Assembly: GCA_903858195.1 (NCBI GenBank)
Contig: CAIOHW010000099.1
Coordinates: forward strand, 1-9,418
Source: Oligoflexia bacterium
GTDB taxonomy: Bacteria; Bdellovibrionota; UBA1018
DNA: 9,418 nucleotides
Direction: 5' to 3'
The translations under genes and the position numbers were made by a program. Shown here one piece after another: positions 1 to 7,735 of this stretch. The notes under the pieces were generated by a model. That model was not told the origin of the DNA. It searched no databases and was given only the letters and a program-made list of their open reading frames with translations. Positions within the stretch are counted from its first letter, which is position 1. Every line of letters begins with the position of its first letter.

Positions 1-1412
1 AGCTCGACACCCATGTGCGGGCAGTATGCCGAGAACTCCCGCACCTCGCCGGATTCATCCCGGCTCATTGCGACTCTCTGGGCCACACTCTCCCCATCCC
101 GGTCGCCCACGCAGGCCTCTCCCTCGGCGAGTTTTTCGGGATCGCACGGCCGGCCTCGTCGAAGCGCTGGCGTGGTCTTTTTTTCCAGAAAACCCATTGA
201 GTTCGACGCCAGTGCGATCCAAGTCCTCGGATTTCTGAGTCTGAGAGGCGAAAGGAAGTCGGCAAGATCCGAGCGAGACTCCTCGATGCGGGAGTGCAGG
301 AGGTTTGCAGCAAGCATCGCCATCGATACCCCGTTTCCGCCAAAGCCCGTCGCAAAAAGGATGCGGCCTGACTGGAGGCTGTGCCCGAGGTAAGGCAGTC
401 CGTCTGCCGTCTCGAGGATCTGGCCTGACCACGCTTGTTCGAGTGCCTCGACCTCGAAGCGCGCGCGTGCAAAGTCCTCGAGCCTGGCGAGCAGGTCGCT
501 CTCGAGTCTGGGGGGCGAGCCTACGTCGTGGTCCATGCCCCCCACCCAGATGCCGTTGGACGAGGTGGGCAGCGAAGGACGGATGAAGTGGTAGGGATCG
601 CCGAGATCCCAATAGGTTCCGGCAAGCAAAGTCGAGCTTCGTAGCCGCGCCCCAAGAACATAGGTTCGCCGCGCCTTGAGCTCGAAGTGCACGGGATGAA
701 GATCGAAGATCGGCGAGTGCGTGGCCAGCACGCACCACTCAGAGGCCACGCTGCCTGCCTCGGTCGAAACGCGGACCTGTCGCCGGTGGGGCGGACGGGG
801 GGCGTCGATCTCGACAGCCGGAGAGTCCTCGAAGATCTGAACCCCCGCCGCTTGCGCAGCCTGCCTGAGGGTTGAGGCCAGCGCCCCCGGGTCCACGACG
901 GCCTGGTTCTCGACCCGAATCGCCTCGAGCACCGGAAAAGGAAGCGGCGTGTAGCGCTGGGAGTTGGATGAAATGTGCAGCTCGGCCATCGCTTCGAGTT
1001 CGCGCCTGAGCACGCCCAGTTGATGATCCTGTTCGGTGTAGAGGTATCCCGGAACGCGAATCCATCCGGCCTCCCAGTGCATGAGCTGGTGGATTGCCGC
1101 ACGGTGGGCCTCGCTGAAGGCCTCGATCCGCTCGCGCCCATGGAGCTTGATGAGCCGTGTAAAGCGGGTGTCGAGCACCTCGGTGACATGGCCCGTCGAG
1201 AGTGCGCTTTCGCCGGAGCCGAGTCGTCGAGCCTCGAGCAGGACCACAGAGCGCCCCGCCTGCGCGGCAAGCAGTGCGGTCAACATTCCGGTCAGGCCGC
1301 CCCCCACGACACACACATCGCAGCGCAGATTGGCCCTGAGCACGGGCAGTGGGGAGTGGAGCGGTCCGGCGGGACGCGAAAGCTTTGAAAACTGGATTCG
1401 GGATGAGGCCAT
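1..1412 (-). CDS. FAD-dependent oxidoreductase (DAO fold) with C-terminal Rieske domain, 3' end missing
   Basis: The frame is open from the ATG at 1412 to the left edge: 470 full codons, no stop seen. An in-frame TGA lies one codon upstream of this ATG, so it is the furthest possible ATG; no strong ribosome site precedes it. Residues 32-42 form the Rossmann FAD site (DVCVVGGGLTG, GxGxxG at 37-42), with E60 ending the second strand to bind ribose. The STGHVTEVLD stretch and the later ETADGLPYLG and ATGFGGNGVSMAM boxes are typical of DAO-fold oxidases. The visible protein ends with C464-P-H466-M-G468, the first half of a Rieske [2Fe-2S] motif; the second Cys-x2-His half would lie outside the window. 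This matches the YhfW-like group of FAD/Rieske fusions, which have no settled substrate. No signal peptide is seen, so it is probably cytoplasmic. It is divergent from the protease gene with a 111-bp gap. Confidence 0.88.
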   Translation of the reverse strand, partial: MASSRIQFSKLSRPAGPLHSPLPVLRANLRCDVCVVGGGLTGMLTALLAAQAGRSVVLLEARRLGSGESALSTGHVTEVLDTRFTRLIKLHGRERIEAFSEAHRAAIHQLMHWEAGWIRVPGYLYTEQDHQLGVLRRELEAMAELHISSNSQRYTPLPFPVLEAIRVENQAVVDPGALASTLRQAAQAAGVQIFEDSPAVEIDAPRPPHRRQVRVSTEAGSVASEWCVLATHSPIFDLHPVHFELKARRTYVLGARLRSSTLLAGTYWDLGDPYHFIRPSLPTSSNGIWVGGMDHDVGSPPRLESDLLARLEDFARARFEVEALEQAWSGQILETADGLPYLGHSLQSGRILFATGFGGNGVSMAMLAANLLHSRIEESRSDLADFLSPLRLRNPRTWIALASNSMGFLEKKTTPALRRGRPCDPEKLAEGEACVGDRDGESVAQRVAMSRDESGEVREFSAYCPHMGVE

Positions 1413-1510
1413 CGCTCACACCGGAGCAAACCCTGTTCCGAGGCGCAGCGGTCAAAAATGGGGCGGGGGGCTTTACGAGGCCTGACCCGCATGTTCTATT
1501 TCGGCAAAAT

Positions 1511-1516
1511 GGGGGA
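1511..1516 (+). promoter_or_regulatory. Ribosome binding site deciding the protease start
   Basis: GGGGGA lies 7 bases before the ATG at 1524. In-frame ATGs at 1458, 1491 and 1509 would put extra residues in front of a clean signal peptide, so this site supports 1524 as the start. Confidence 0.5.
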
Positions 1517-1523
1517 ATCGGGC

Positions 1524-3665
1524 ATGAAGCTTCGAGTTCGGTGGGCGTTGAGGATGGCGGTCGCGGTGGTTGCAATGGGCATCGTCCCGAAGGCGCAGGC
1601 CGGAAGTGAGCTTGTCCTTCGAGCCGGGCGGGTTTCTGTTTCATCACGCCCTTTGCCTTTCCAGCCCTCTGAAGCCAAGCTTCCCTCCGTTTTCGTGGCC
1701 CAGTGGCCGGTTGCCGTGAGTGCCGAACTCCGTTCCAGCCTCGAAGCACGCGGCTTTGAGATCCTTCGCTACCTCCCCGAAGACGCACTCGTTCTTGATG
1801 CGGGCCGGGCGGCAAACAGGCATCTGACGGCAGCAGAGCTCGGAGCTCGCGCCGTGTTTCCGATGGCAGCCGAGTGGAAGATCAGCCCCGACCTGCTTTC
1901 GCGTCGTGAGAGCACGAACCGTGAATGGCTCCTGGTTTCGGCGTTCCGTCCCGAATGGACTGCGAGTGTGGTCGAAGGCCTTTCGCGCATTCCCTCGGTC
2001 ACCCTGCTTCGTGCTGAGGGCTCGGACATTGCCGTCTCTGCCCCGCTCGATGTCCTCGAGCAGATCGCAGCCGAGGCGAGGGTCGAATGGATTCAGGAAC
2101 TTCCGGTTTGGGTGAGCCTCGATTACTCGATGGCAGCCGACCTTCCGGTGAGCTCCGGGTCAACGCCAGCACTCACCGGCTACGAAACGGGCACGCGGAT
2201 CATGGGCTTTGAAGAGGCATGGTCGCGTGGTTACACGGGACAGGGCCAGTTCGTGGCGCTTGCCGACACCGGTGTCGACACTGGCGACCTCTCGACCCTT
2301 CATGCTGATCTCAAGCCCGTCGTGACCAAGGGGTACGCCCTTGGAATTGGCGGCAAGCTCTGGGGTGATCCCCAGGGTCACGGCACCCATGTCTGCGGAT
2401 CGGTCGTCGGAACGGGCACGATGTCGCAGGGAAGTCTTCGTGGCGGTGCCTACGAGGCCACGATGCTTCCTGCCAGCATCTGGAGTCCGATCATGGACAA
2501 CCTCGCTTTCCCAAGCGACTTCAATAAGCTCTTCAATCCGCCTTACAATGACGGCGCGCGCATCCACACCAACTCGTGGGGAAGTCCGCGAAACCTCGGT
2601 GAGTACGACAGCTTTTCGGTCAACGTGGACCGCTATGTGTGGGAGCACCCCGACTTTCTCGTGCTCTTTGCTGCAGGCAACAGCGGCGAAGATGCCGATG
2701 CCGATGGTCGCATCGATGAGGGCTCGGTCAGTTCGCCCGGCACGGCAAAGAACGTGCTGACGGTGGGCGCTTCCGAGAACCTGCTTGCCGTGGGCGGCAT
2801 CCAGAAGCCCGTGGGCGAGCTTCGTGATGGCGCAACCAAGTGGGGGGTTGAACCGATCCGTAGCGATCTGCTCTCGGATAATCCAAACGGGATTGCAGCC
2901 TTCAGTTCGCGCGGCCCCACGGTCGATGGGCGCATGAAGCCTGAGATCGTGGCTCCGGGCACGAACATTGTGAGCACGCGCTCGCATCACCCCAAGGCAG
3001 GAGTGCTCTGGGGCGAGTATGATGCCGAGTACGTCTACGCAGGGGGCACGTCGATGGCGACCCCGCTGACCGCAGGCGCCGCAGTCGTGGCACGTCAGTA
3101 CTTGGTGCAGGCAGCGCAGGTGCGCGATCCGTCGGCAGCGCTCCTCAAGGCAACCCTCGTTCACAGCGCAAAAGACCTGTTTCCTGGCCAGTTCGGCATG
3201 GGCCGTGGGCAGGAGCTCCAGAAGCCCCGCCCGAACGTCCATGAAGGTTACGGGCGCGTGGATCTCGATGCTCTGACCCAGCTTGCGGGCAGCACGGTGT
3301 TTGTCGACGAAAAGAACGGTGTCGCAGCCGGATCTTCAATCGCACTGTCGTTCTCGCTTGGCGCGGGTCGCGGAATCCGCGCAACCCTGTCGTACACCGA
3401 CGCTCCGGCGTCGCCCTCGTCGGGTAAGACGCTGGTCAACGATCTCGATCTCGAGCTCGTGCATCCCTCGGGCAAGGTCGAGCGCCTCGGCGATTCGACC
3501 AACAACCTCGAGATGATCGAGATCAAGGCCGGAGCGGCTGCAGCAGGTGACTACGTGGTGCGCGTCGTGGGCCGAAGCATCCCGCAGGGGCGTGGCTCAT
3601 CGGGCAAGCTCCCGTACGCTCTCGTGGTTTCTTCGACCGGAAATACCCTGAAAGCATCTAGATAA
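1524..3665 (+). CDS. Secreted subtilisin-like serine protease (peptidase S8, KP-43-like)
   Basis: This is a 713-residue exported serine endopeptidase. Residues 1-26 are a Sec signal peptide: a basic start (MKLRVRWALR), a hydrophobic core, then AQA with probable cleavage before G27. Residues about 45-200 resemble the propeptide of KP-43-type proteases (repressor-like PSVFVAQW and GFEILRYLPEDALVL segments). The S8 domain follows: D248 in ALADTGVDTG, H286 in GHGTHVCG, oxyanion N386 in FAAGNSGE and nucleophile S510 in GGTSMATP. Residues about 590-706 form a C-terminal beta-sandwich with LVNDLDLEL and a TNNLEMIEI stretch, as in KP-43. A DxDxDGxID loop at 390-398 just after the oxyanion Asn looks calcium-binding. 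The protein probably acts outside the cytoplasm in protein breakdown. It is convergent with the SNF2 gene and overlaps its end by 8 bp. The family call is firm; the substrate is unknown. Confidence 0.95.
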   Translation: MKLRVRWALRMAVAVVAMGIVPKAQAGSELVLRAGRVSVSSRPLPFQPSEAKLPSVFVAQWPVAVSAELRSSLEARGFEILRYLPEDALVLDAGRAANRHLTAAELGARAVFPMAAEWKISPDLLSRRESTNREWLLVSAFRPEWTASVVEGLSRIPSVTLLRAEGSDIAVSAPLDVLEQIAAEARVEWIQELPVWVSLDYSMAADLPVSSGSTPALTGYETGTRIMGFEEAWSRGYTGQGQFVALADTGVDTGDLSTLHADLKPVVTKGYALGIGGKLWGDPQGHGTHVCGSVVGTGTMSQGSLRGGAYEATMLPASIWSPIMDNLAFPSDFNKLFNPPYNDGARIHTNSWGSPRNLGEYDSFSVNVDRYVWEHPDFLVLFAAGNSGEDADADGRIDEGSVSSPGTAKNVLTVGASENLLAVGGIQKPVGELRDGATKWGVEPIRSDLLSDNPNGIAAFSSRGPTVDGRMKPEIVAPGTNIVSTRSHHPKAGVLWGEYDAEYVYAGGTSMATPLTAGAAVVARQYLVQAAQVRDPSAALLKATLVHSAKDLFPGQFGMGRGQELQKPRPNVHEGYGRVDLDALTQLAGSTVFVDEKNGVAAGSSIALSFSLGAGRGIRATLSYTDAPASPSSGKTLVNDLDLELVHPSGKVERLGDSTNNLEMIEIKAGAAAAGDYVVRVVGRSIPQGRGSSGKLPYALVVSSTGNTLKASR

Positions 3666-6222
3666 CTGGATTTAAAAGCTGCAGCAGCTCATCGCGCGAG
3701 AAGGCCTTGAGGCCCAGCGGTGACTCTTCGATCAGGGCGCCCGAGAGCTTCTTCTTGTTCTGGATGATCGAGGCAATTCGGTCCTCGATCGTGCCCGGAA
3801 TCTGGAGCTTGAACACCTGCACGCCGCGGGTTTGCCCCAGGCGATGCAGGCGGTCGGTGGCCTGGTTTTCTTTCGCTGGGTTCCACCAGCGATCAAAGTG
3901 CACGCACACGCTTCCGGCCGTGAGGTCGATGCCAAGCCCACCGGCAAGCAGGCTGCAGACAAACACGCTGCAATCGGGGTCGGAGGCAAATCGCTCGATT
4001 CGTTTGCCTCGATCGGGGGTGTCGCCGCGCAGCTCGGTGAAGCCGATCTTGCGCTGCTTCAGGAACTCGCCGATCAGATCCATCATGCCGAGGTACTGGG
4101 TGAACACGACGACCTTGAGGTTCGAGCCCAGCGCCTCGTTCAGGATTTCTTCAAACGTCTCCCACTTGCCGCTCTCAAGCGGATCGACCTTGCTGATCTT
4201 CTTGATCTTGCCAGCCGTGAGTTCGATGAGTCGCGGGTGGTCGCAGACCTGCTTGAGGCGGGTGAGCAGGGCGAGGATGTTGGCGTAATCGACCTTCTGT
4301 CCGGACTGAAGTCCGTCGCGAATCTTCTCGGCTTCGTTTCCGGTCAGGAAGGCGCGGTAGGCCTTCTTCTGCGCTGGCGTCATCTCGCATGAGACGACTT
4401 CTTCGGTCTTCTCAGGCAGCTCCTTCAAGACCTGCGATTTCGTGCGCCTGAGCAGGAACGGCGAAATCAGCCGCTTGAGTGCCTGCGCCTGATCGTCGTT
4501 GGGGCCTTCGCGCTCGGTGCCGTAGAGCCGCTTGAAGCGCGGGAGCGAGCCCATGTAGCCCGGGAGCAGGAACTCCATGATCGACCAGAGATCGACCGAC
4601 TGGTTTTCGACCGGAGTGCCGGTCATGGCGATGCGGTAAGTGCTCTTGAGTGCGCGAGAGGCCCGCGAGCTGATCGTCGTCGCATTCTTGATGGCCTGTG
4701 CCTCGTCGAGAATGATGCAGTGCCAATCGCGATCGCGCAGAGCCGCTTCGCGCTGGAGCAGTCCGTAGGTGGTGAGTACGATGTCGATCTCGCCTTCGGC
4801 CGGGAGCTTTCGGTTGTTTCCGTGAAAGACGTACCACTTGAGCCCGGTTGGGTAGCGCTGAAGCTTATGCGCCCAGGCCGCGACCACCGAGGTGGGCGCG
4901 ATCACAAGGGTGGCCTGCGTGGGGCGCTGCTTCTGGCGGTAGATGCTGGATAAGAAAGCCAGCACCTGGTGGGTTTTTCCAAGACCCATGTCGTCTGCGA
5001 GCAGCGCTGCAAGCCCGCGCTGGTAGAGGCTCCAGATCCAGCTCAGGCCGTTTTGCTGGTACTCGCGCAGGTCAAATCCGTACTTCACCTTGGGGAGCGG
5101 CGGGATCTTGGTTTTCTCGAAGCTCTTCTTCCACTCGTGGAATTCCTTCCAGTCGAGGTCGACCCGGAATGCCTGCACGCCCAGTTCCAGGCTCAGTCGG
5201 TAGGCCACGATCGGGTGGAGGGGGTTTTGCTGCGAATCATCCAAGAACCCAAACGCCGAAACCTTGCCGGCTTGCTTGGGGTCCTCACTTTCGCCCACTC
5301 CGCTGCGGTTGGCGTAGCGCGAGAGTTGGTTCAGCGACGGGTCAAAGCGGTAGATTCGCCCGCCCTTCCAGACAAACTGGCTGCTCAGGCGGCCCTGACG
5401 GGAGTACTCCTCGAGCTCGTCACTCGAAAAGCGGACGCGGGAGCTCTTGAATTCGTAGATGAGGGCGCGGCCCTTGTCGGACTTCTTGCCGATGCCAAGA
5501 GAAACGAGCTTGAGGGGCTCATCATCCACTTCGATCTTGAGCGAGTCTTGAAAGACGAGCTTCTTCTGGTCAGTCGTGGTGAGGAGCTTGACCAGGTTGT
5601 CGATGGCGGTGGAGCCCTGGTAGACGACCTTGGCCGAGTCGATACTATTCAGGACAGGCACGGCGCCCGGCGAAGGTGTGAGCTCGATGTAGACATCTTC
5701 GGTGGTGCGCCAAATGCCGGGCTCGGTCTGTCGGATCAGGTGTTGCACGGGCTCAACGCGCGTCTGGGTGGTCGCGGGGTCGAGAAAGCGGAGCGCCGGC
5801 TCGACCGAAACGCCCAGGAAGTTTCCGCTCTGAAAGAGGCCGCGAACAAAGGCGACAAACTCACCCCTGACACGGCTGTCGTGCTCTTCTTCGAGGGCCG
5901 CATCGACGCCGTGGTCGGTGTCCACGATCCCGGCACGAAGCAGGCTTCCTCGTCGGATCATCCAGATGGTGAGGGCAGCCAGATGCTTGCACCGAAGCTT
6001 TCCGTCTGCCGACGGGCGGCAGGTGCAGGAGGCAGTCTGGATGGTGCCATTTTTAATGCCGATCCAAGTTTCGCAGGCAAGCCCCGATGAGTCCTTGATG
6101 CGTGCCGTGACCTTCTTGCCGTCCAAGCGGACATGGCTCACCCGCTCCTCTCGAAAGAAGATCTGGCCGCGATTCCAGTCGGCCGGTGAGAACTCCCGTT
6201 TGACCTGTGCGATGAACAGCAT
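3658..6222 (-). CDS. SWIM zinc finger and SNF2/helicase-C ATPase
   Basis: Read from the ATG at 6222 this is 854 residues. The frame extends to a GTG at 6255, but a TATGAT box lies between the two starts, which favours the ATG. Residues 66-80 are a SWIM zinc finger, C66-x-C68-x9-C78-x-H80. Residues about 100-380 are a less recognisable region typical of bacterial SNF2 proteins. The SNF2 ATPase starts near LREYQ (385-389): Walker A DDMGLGKT with K416, Walker B DEAQ 506-509, and TGTP 534-537. The helicase-C half spans about 700-800, with FDRWWNP near 776-782 and motif VI ATDRLHRLGQ ending at 797. Such proteins are ATP-driven double-stranded DNA translocases that remodel DNA-protein complexes, possibly helping transcription or repair; the bacterial role is poorly defined. 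No nuclease or methylase sits beside it, so a defence role is not indicated. It is divergent from the orphan secreted protein. Confidence 0.93.
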   Translation of the reverse strand: MLFIAQVKREFSPADWNRGQIFFREERVSHVRLDGKKVTARIKDSSGLACETWIGIKNGTIQTASCTCRPSADGKLRCKHLAALTIWMIRRGSLLRAGIVDTDHGVDAALEEEHDSRVRGEFVAFVRGLFQSGNFLGVSVEPALRFLDPATTQTRVEPVQHLIRQTEPGIWRTTEDVYIELTPSPGAVPVLNSIDSAKVVYQGSTAIDNLVKLLTTTDQKKLVFQDSLKIEVDDEPLKLVSLGIGKKSDKGRALIYEFKSSRVRFSSDELEEYSRQGRLSSQFVWKGGRIYRFDPSLNQLSRYANRSGVGESEDPKQAGKVSAFGFLDDSQQNPLHPIVAYRLSLELGVQAFRVDLDWKEFHEWKKSFEKTKIPPLPKVKYGFDLREYQQNGLSWIWSLYQRGLAALLADDMGLGKTHQVLAFLSSIYRQKQRPTQATLVIAPTSVVAAWAHKLQRYPTGLKWYVFHGNNRKLPAEGEIDIVLTTYGLLQREAALRDRDWHCIILDEAQAIKNATTISSRASRALKSTYRIAMTGTPVENQSVDLWSIMEFLLPGYMGSLPRFKRLYGTEREGPNDDQAQALKRLISPFLLRRTKSQVLKELPEKTEEVVSCEMTPAQKKAYRAFLTGNEAEKIRDGLQSGQKVDYANILALLTRLKQVCDHPRLIELTAGKIKKISKVDPLESGKWETFEEILNEALGSNLKVVVFTQYLGMMDLIGEFLKQRKIGFTELRGDTPDRGKRIERFASDPDCSVFVCSLLAGGLGIDLTAGSVCVHFDRWWNPAKENQATDRLHRLGQTRGVQVFKLQIPGTIEDRIASIIQNKKKLSGALIEESPLGLKAFSRDELLQLLNPVI

Positions 6223-6234
6223 GAGTAGGCGACG

Positions 6235-6263
6235 ATCATAACAGAGCCCCGACACTGTGTCGC
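6235..6263 (-). promoter_or_regulatory. Putative sigma70-type promoter of the SNF2 gene
   Basis: On the minus strand a TATGAT box (6240-6235, 5 of 6 to consensus) lies 17 bases from GCGACA (6263-6258, 4 of 6, including GACA). Only 12 bases separate TATGAT from the ATG at 6222, and no ribosome site is seen there. Transcription would begin within about 5 bases of the start codon, giving a nearly leaderless mRNA. The box falls inside the coding region if the GTG at 6255 were used. Confidence 0.45.
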
Positions 6264-6273
6264 GCGATACACA
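6250..6273. promoter_or_regulatory. Two overlapping inverted repeats, candidate operator
   Basis: CGACAC-T-GTGTCG (6250-6262) is a perfect 6-bp inverted repeat with one central base. It overlaps a second dyad at 6256-6273, TGTGT-N8-ACACA, whose centre is CGCG. Both sit in the 126-bp divergent gap between the SNF2 gene and the orphan secreted protein and cover the putative -35 of the SNF2 promoter. A dimeric repressor bound here could control either gene. The regulator is not in the window. Confidence 0.4.
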
Positions 6274-6337
6274 TTTGGCGCCCGCCTTCGCAGGTTGCTA
6301 TCGTCAGGATACTGGCACTTACGCTGGCAGGTTTTGT

Positions 6338-6342
6338 GGAGG
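6338..6342 (+). promoter_or_regulatory. Strong ribosome binding site setting a GTG start
   Basis: GGAGG lies 6 bases before the GTG at 6349. It outweighs the further in-frame TTG at 6295, which would put 18 residues, including several Trp and Arg, before the signal peptide. Confidence 0.7.
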
Positions 6343-6348
6343 TTTCTT

Positions 6349-7713
6349 GTGAGGGCTCTGTTGGCTGTGGGGCTGTTGTTTTTTTCCGCCGCTGCTCTTG
6401 CTGCGAGGACCGGCCCCGTTCAGGCATTGGGCTGCAAGGCGCCCGTGGTGGTCAGCGATCCCGCATGGCTGGCCCAGCCAGGGGGCCGAATCGTAGGACA
6501 GTGGATGATCTGGGAGGAGGCGCAGGGAAGCCCGACGCCCACAGAAAGGCGTCTGATGGTCCGGGATCTGGGGGCCGATCAGCTGGTGGCCACCGCAGAC
6601 GATCTCAAGCCCCGCGAGCTGATGCGTCGCAGTGGCGCTGCTGCTGCCGGCAGTTTTGGTGCGACGATCAACCATTTGGGAGATGTCTCCTATCTCGAGA
6701 GCGTGCCTCAGGGGACGCCCGATCCAATGAGTCCGACTCATGCCCCTTTGGCTTATTACACCGACCTTCTGTGGTTCTGCTCTGCGGCCAGTTGCCCGCT
6801 TCGCCCAGGCACGACTGCGGGCAGCCAGTATTCCTCGGGCCATGTCCCCGTGGCGGCGATCCCGCACAACGCGCCCGGTGGCCTGCTTGGGGCGTATACT
6901 CCGGATGGCGGTTTTTACGGAGTGGAGTTCAATCTCTTTAGCCTGACCTTCGGCATGACTTCGAAATCGCAGGGGCAAAAATTCATCCGCTCCTACGACA
7001 TCCTGTCTGGCGTCACCTCGACGCTGCATCAGGCTTCGATGGGTGTTGCTCCGGGGGTACAGGACTTTTTTCGTGTGGTTCATTTGGATTTCGAGGGACA
7101 AACGCTGGGCTTCTCGTCGTTCCTCGTGAGCTTTTCGGCTTTTCCGATCCTGATCCAATCGCACTCGGCCGGTTTCATTGACATCAACCAGCAGACCCAG
7201 TCCGAGTACCTGACCGGGGCCGCCTCATTACAGTTGGAATGGGCTCGGACGTTTGGATTCGAGGACGGATCTCCGGCCGCCCAGCTTCGGCGGATTGGCT
7301 TTTACAGGGTGCCCACCCCCTCGACCGGAGGTTCCAAGCTGGTTTATTTGAATCTGGATCCCTCCTCTCCCCACTTCGGAGTTCAGGCGGAATATGGGGC
7401 AGGAGACTCGTTTGATGAGGGTGGATCTGTAGCCGCATGGGTTCACGGGAACCGCACTCGAAGGCTGGTGCTTCAGCGCACTTCACCCCAGATCCAGATG
7501 GGAGCTCCCGTCATAGAAATTCTGGAGTACAACCCGACCCAGAACCAGTTCAGCCTGGTCGAGACCTTGAAGGCCATTCCGCCCGCAGTGGCCGGGCAAA
7601 CCGAGCACATGAGCCTCATGGGTGCCGACTACCGAAAGGTCCTCGTGCTTCTTCGCTCGCAGAGCGGGGCTCTCGTTCCCAGTGCCCGTCTTGCGGTTGC
7701 AAGCTGCCAGTAG
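6349..7713 (+). CDS. Secreted protein of unknown function
   Basis: I do not recognise this 454-residue protein. It starts at GTG, placed by GGAGG 6 bases upstream. Residues 1-18 form a short signal peptide (MRALLAVGLLFFSAAALA) with ALA cleavage. C29 is not a lipobox cysteine: the preceding residues are QALG and the predicted cleavage is 10 residues earlier. The mature part is rich in aromatic and beta-strand-like segments. DLGADQLVATADD at 73-85 resembles the DLGPDG..GTADD turns seen in secreted TolB/WD40-like beta-propeller repeats, but I see only one such copy and no regular blades. There are four cysteines: C29, C144, C149 and C453, the last being next to the final residue. No catalytic motif or membrane segment is visible after the signal. 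It faces the SNF2 gene divergently and converges on the hydratase gene with a 22-bp gap. TCGA is rarer here than in the neighbouring genes. A periplasmic or secreted propeller-like protein is a weak inference. Confidence 0.8.
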   Translation: MRALLAVGLLFFSAAALAARTGPVQALGCKAPVVVSDPAWLAQPGGRIVGQWMIWEEAQGSPTPTERRLMVRDLGADQLVATADDLKPRELMRRSGAAAAGSFGATINHLGDVSYLESVPQGTPDPMSPTHAPLAYYTDLLWFCSAASCPLRPGTTAGSQYSSGHVPVAAIPHNAPGGLLGAYTPDGGFYGVEFNLFSLTFGMTSKSQGQKFIRSYDILSGVTSTLHQASMGVAPGVQDFFRVVHLDFEGQTLGFSSFLVSFSAFPILIQSHSAGFIDINQQTQSEYLTGAASLQLEWARTFGFEDGSPAAQLRRIGFYRVPTPSTGGSKLVYLNLDPSSPHFGVQAEYGAGDSFDEGGSVAAWVHGNRTRRLVLQRTSPQIQMGAPVIEILEYNPTQNQFSLVETLKAIPPAVAGQTEHMSLMGADYRKVLVLLRSQSGALVPSARLAVASCQ

Positions 7714-7728
7714 GCCGGGTGGCCTTGG
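7707..7728. terminator. Possible bidirectional hairpin between convergent genes
   Basis: CCA-gt-AGGCC, loop GGGT, GGCCT-TGG can form an 8-bp stem with a 2-base bulge. It overlaps the stop codon of the orphan gene and fills most of the 22-bp gap to the hydratase stop. No T-run follows on either strand, so it is not a standard intrinsic terminator. Confidence 0.3.
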
Positions 7729-7735
7729 AGTTGGC

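Noticed and set aside
55..738. 227-codon minus-strand open frame at the left edge
   Set aside because: Shadow of the oxidoreductase gene, whose true frame has no stop in the window and carries the DAO and Rieske motifs.
1450..1455. TTGACC as a -35 box for the oxidoreductase gene
   Set aside because: No acceptable -10 at 16-18 bases spacing (candidates read GGTTTG or GGGTTT).
739..1815. 358-codon minus-strand open frame across the oxidoreductase start and the protease start
   Set aside because: Arg/Pro/Gly-rich low-complexity translation in another frame over the oxidoreductase with its GGG FAD motif; a GC-rich shadow.
2160..3242. 360-codon open frame antisense to the protease
   Set aside because: No family-like sequence, and the sense strand encodes the full S8 catalytic set.
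3677..3689. AGCTG-CAG-CAGCT hairpin near the protease/SNF2 junction as a terminator
   Set aside because: Only 5 bp, no T-run, inside the SNF2 C-terminal Leu-Gln codons; likely incidental.
6006..6022. CTGCCG-N5-CGGCAG inverted repeat in the SNF2 gene
   Set aside because: A 6-bp GC stem is common by chance in DNA of this composition and is coding.
4969..6090. 373-codon open frame antisense to the SNF2 gene
   Set aside because: Composition mirrors the sense codons of the SNF2/SWIM protein; no start signal and no recognisable domain.
3658..6222. SNF2/SWIM protein as part of a phage-defence island
   Set aside because: No nuclease, methyltransferase, phospholipase or other defence partner lies beside it; the neighbours are a protease and a secreted orphan on the opposite strand.
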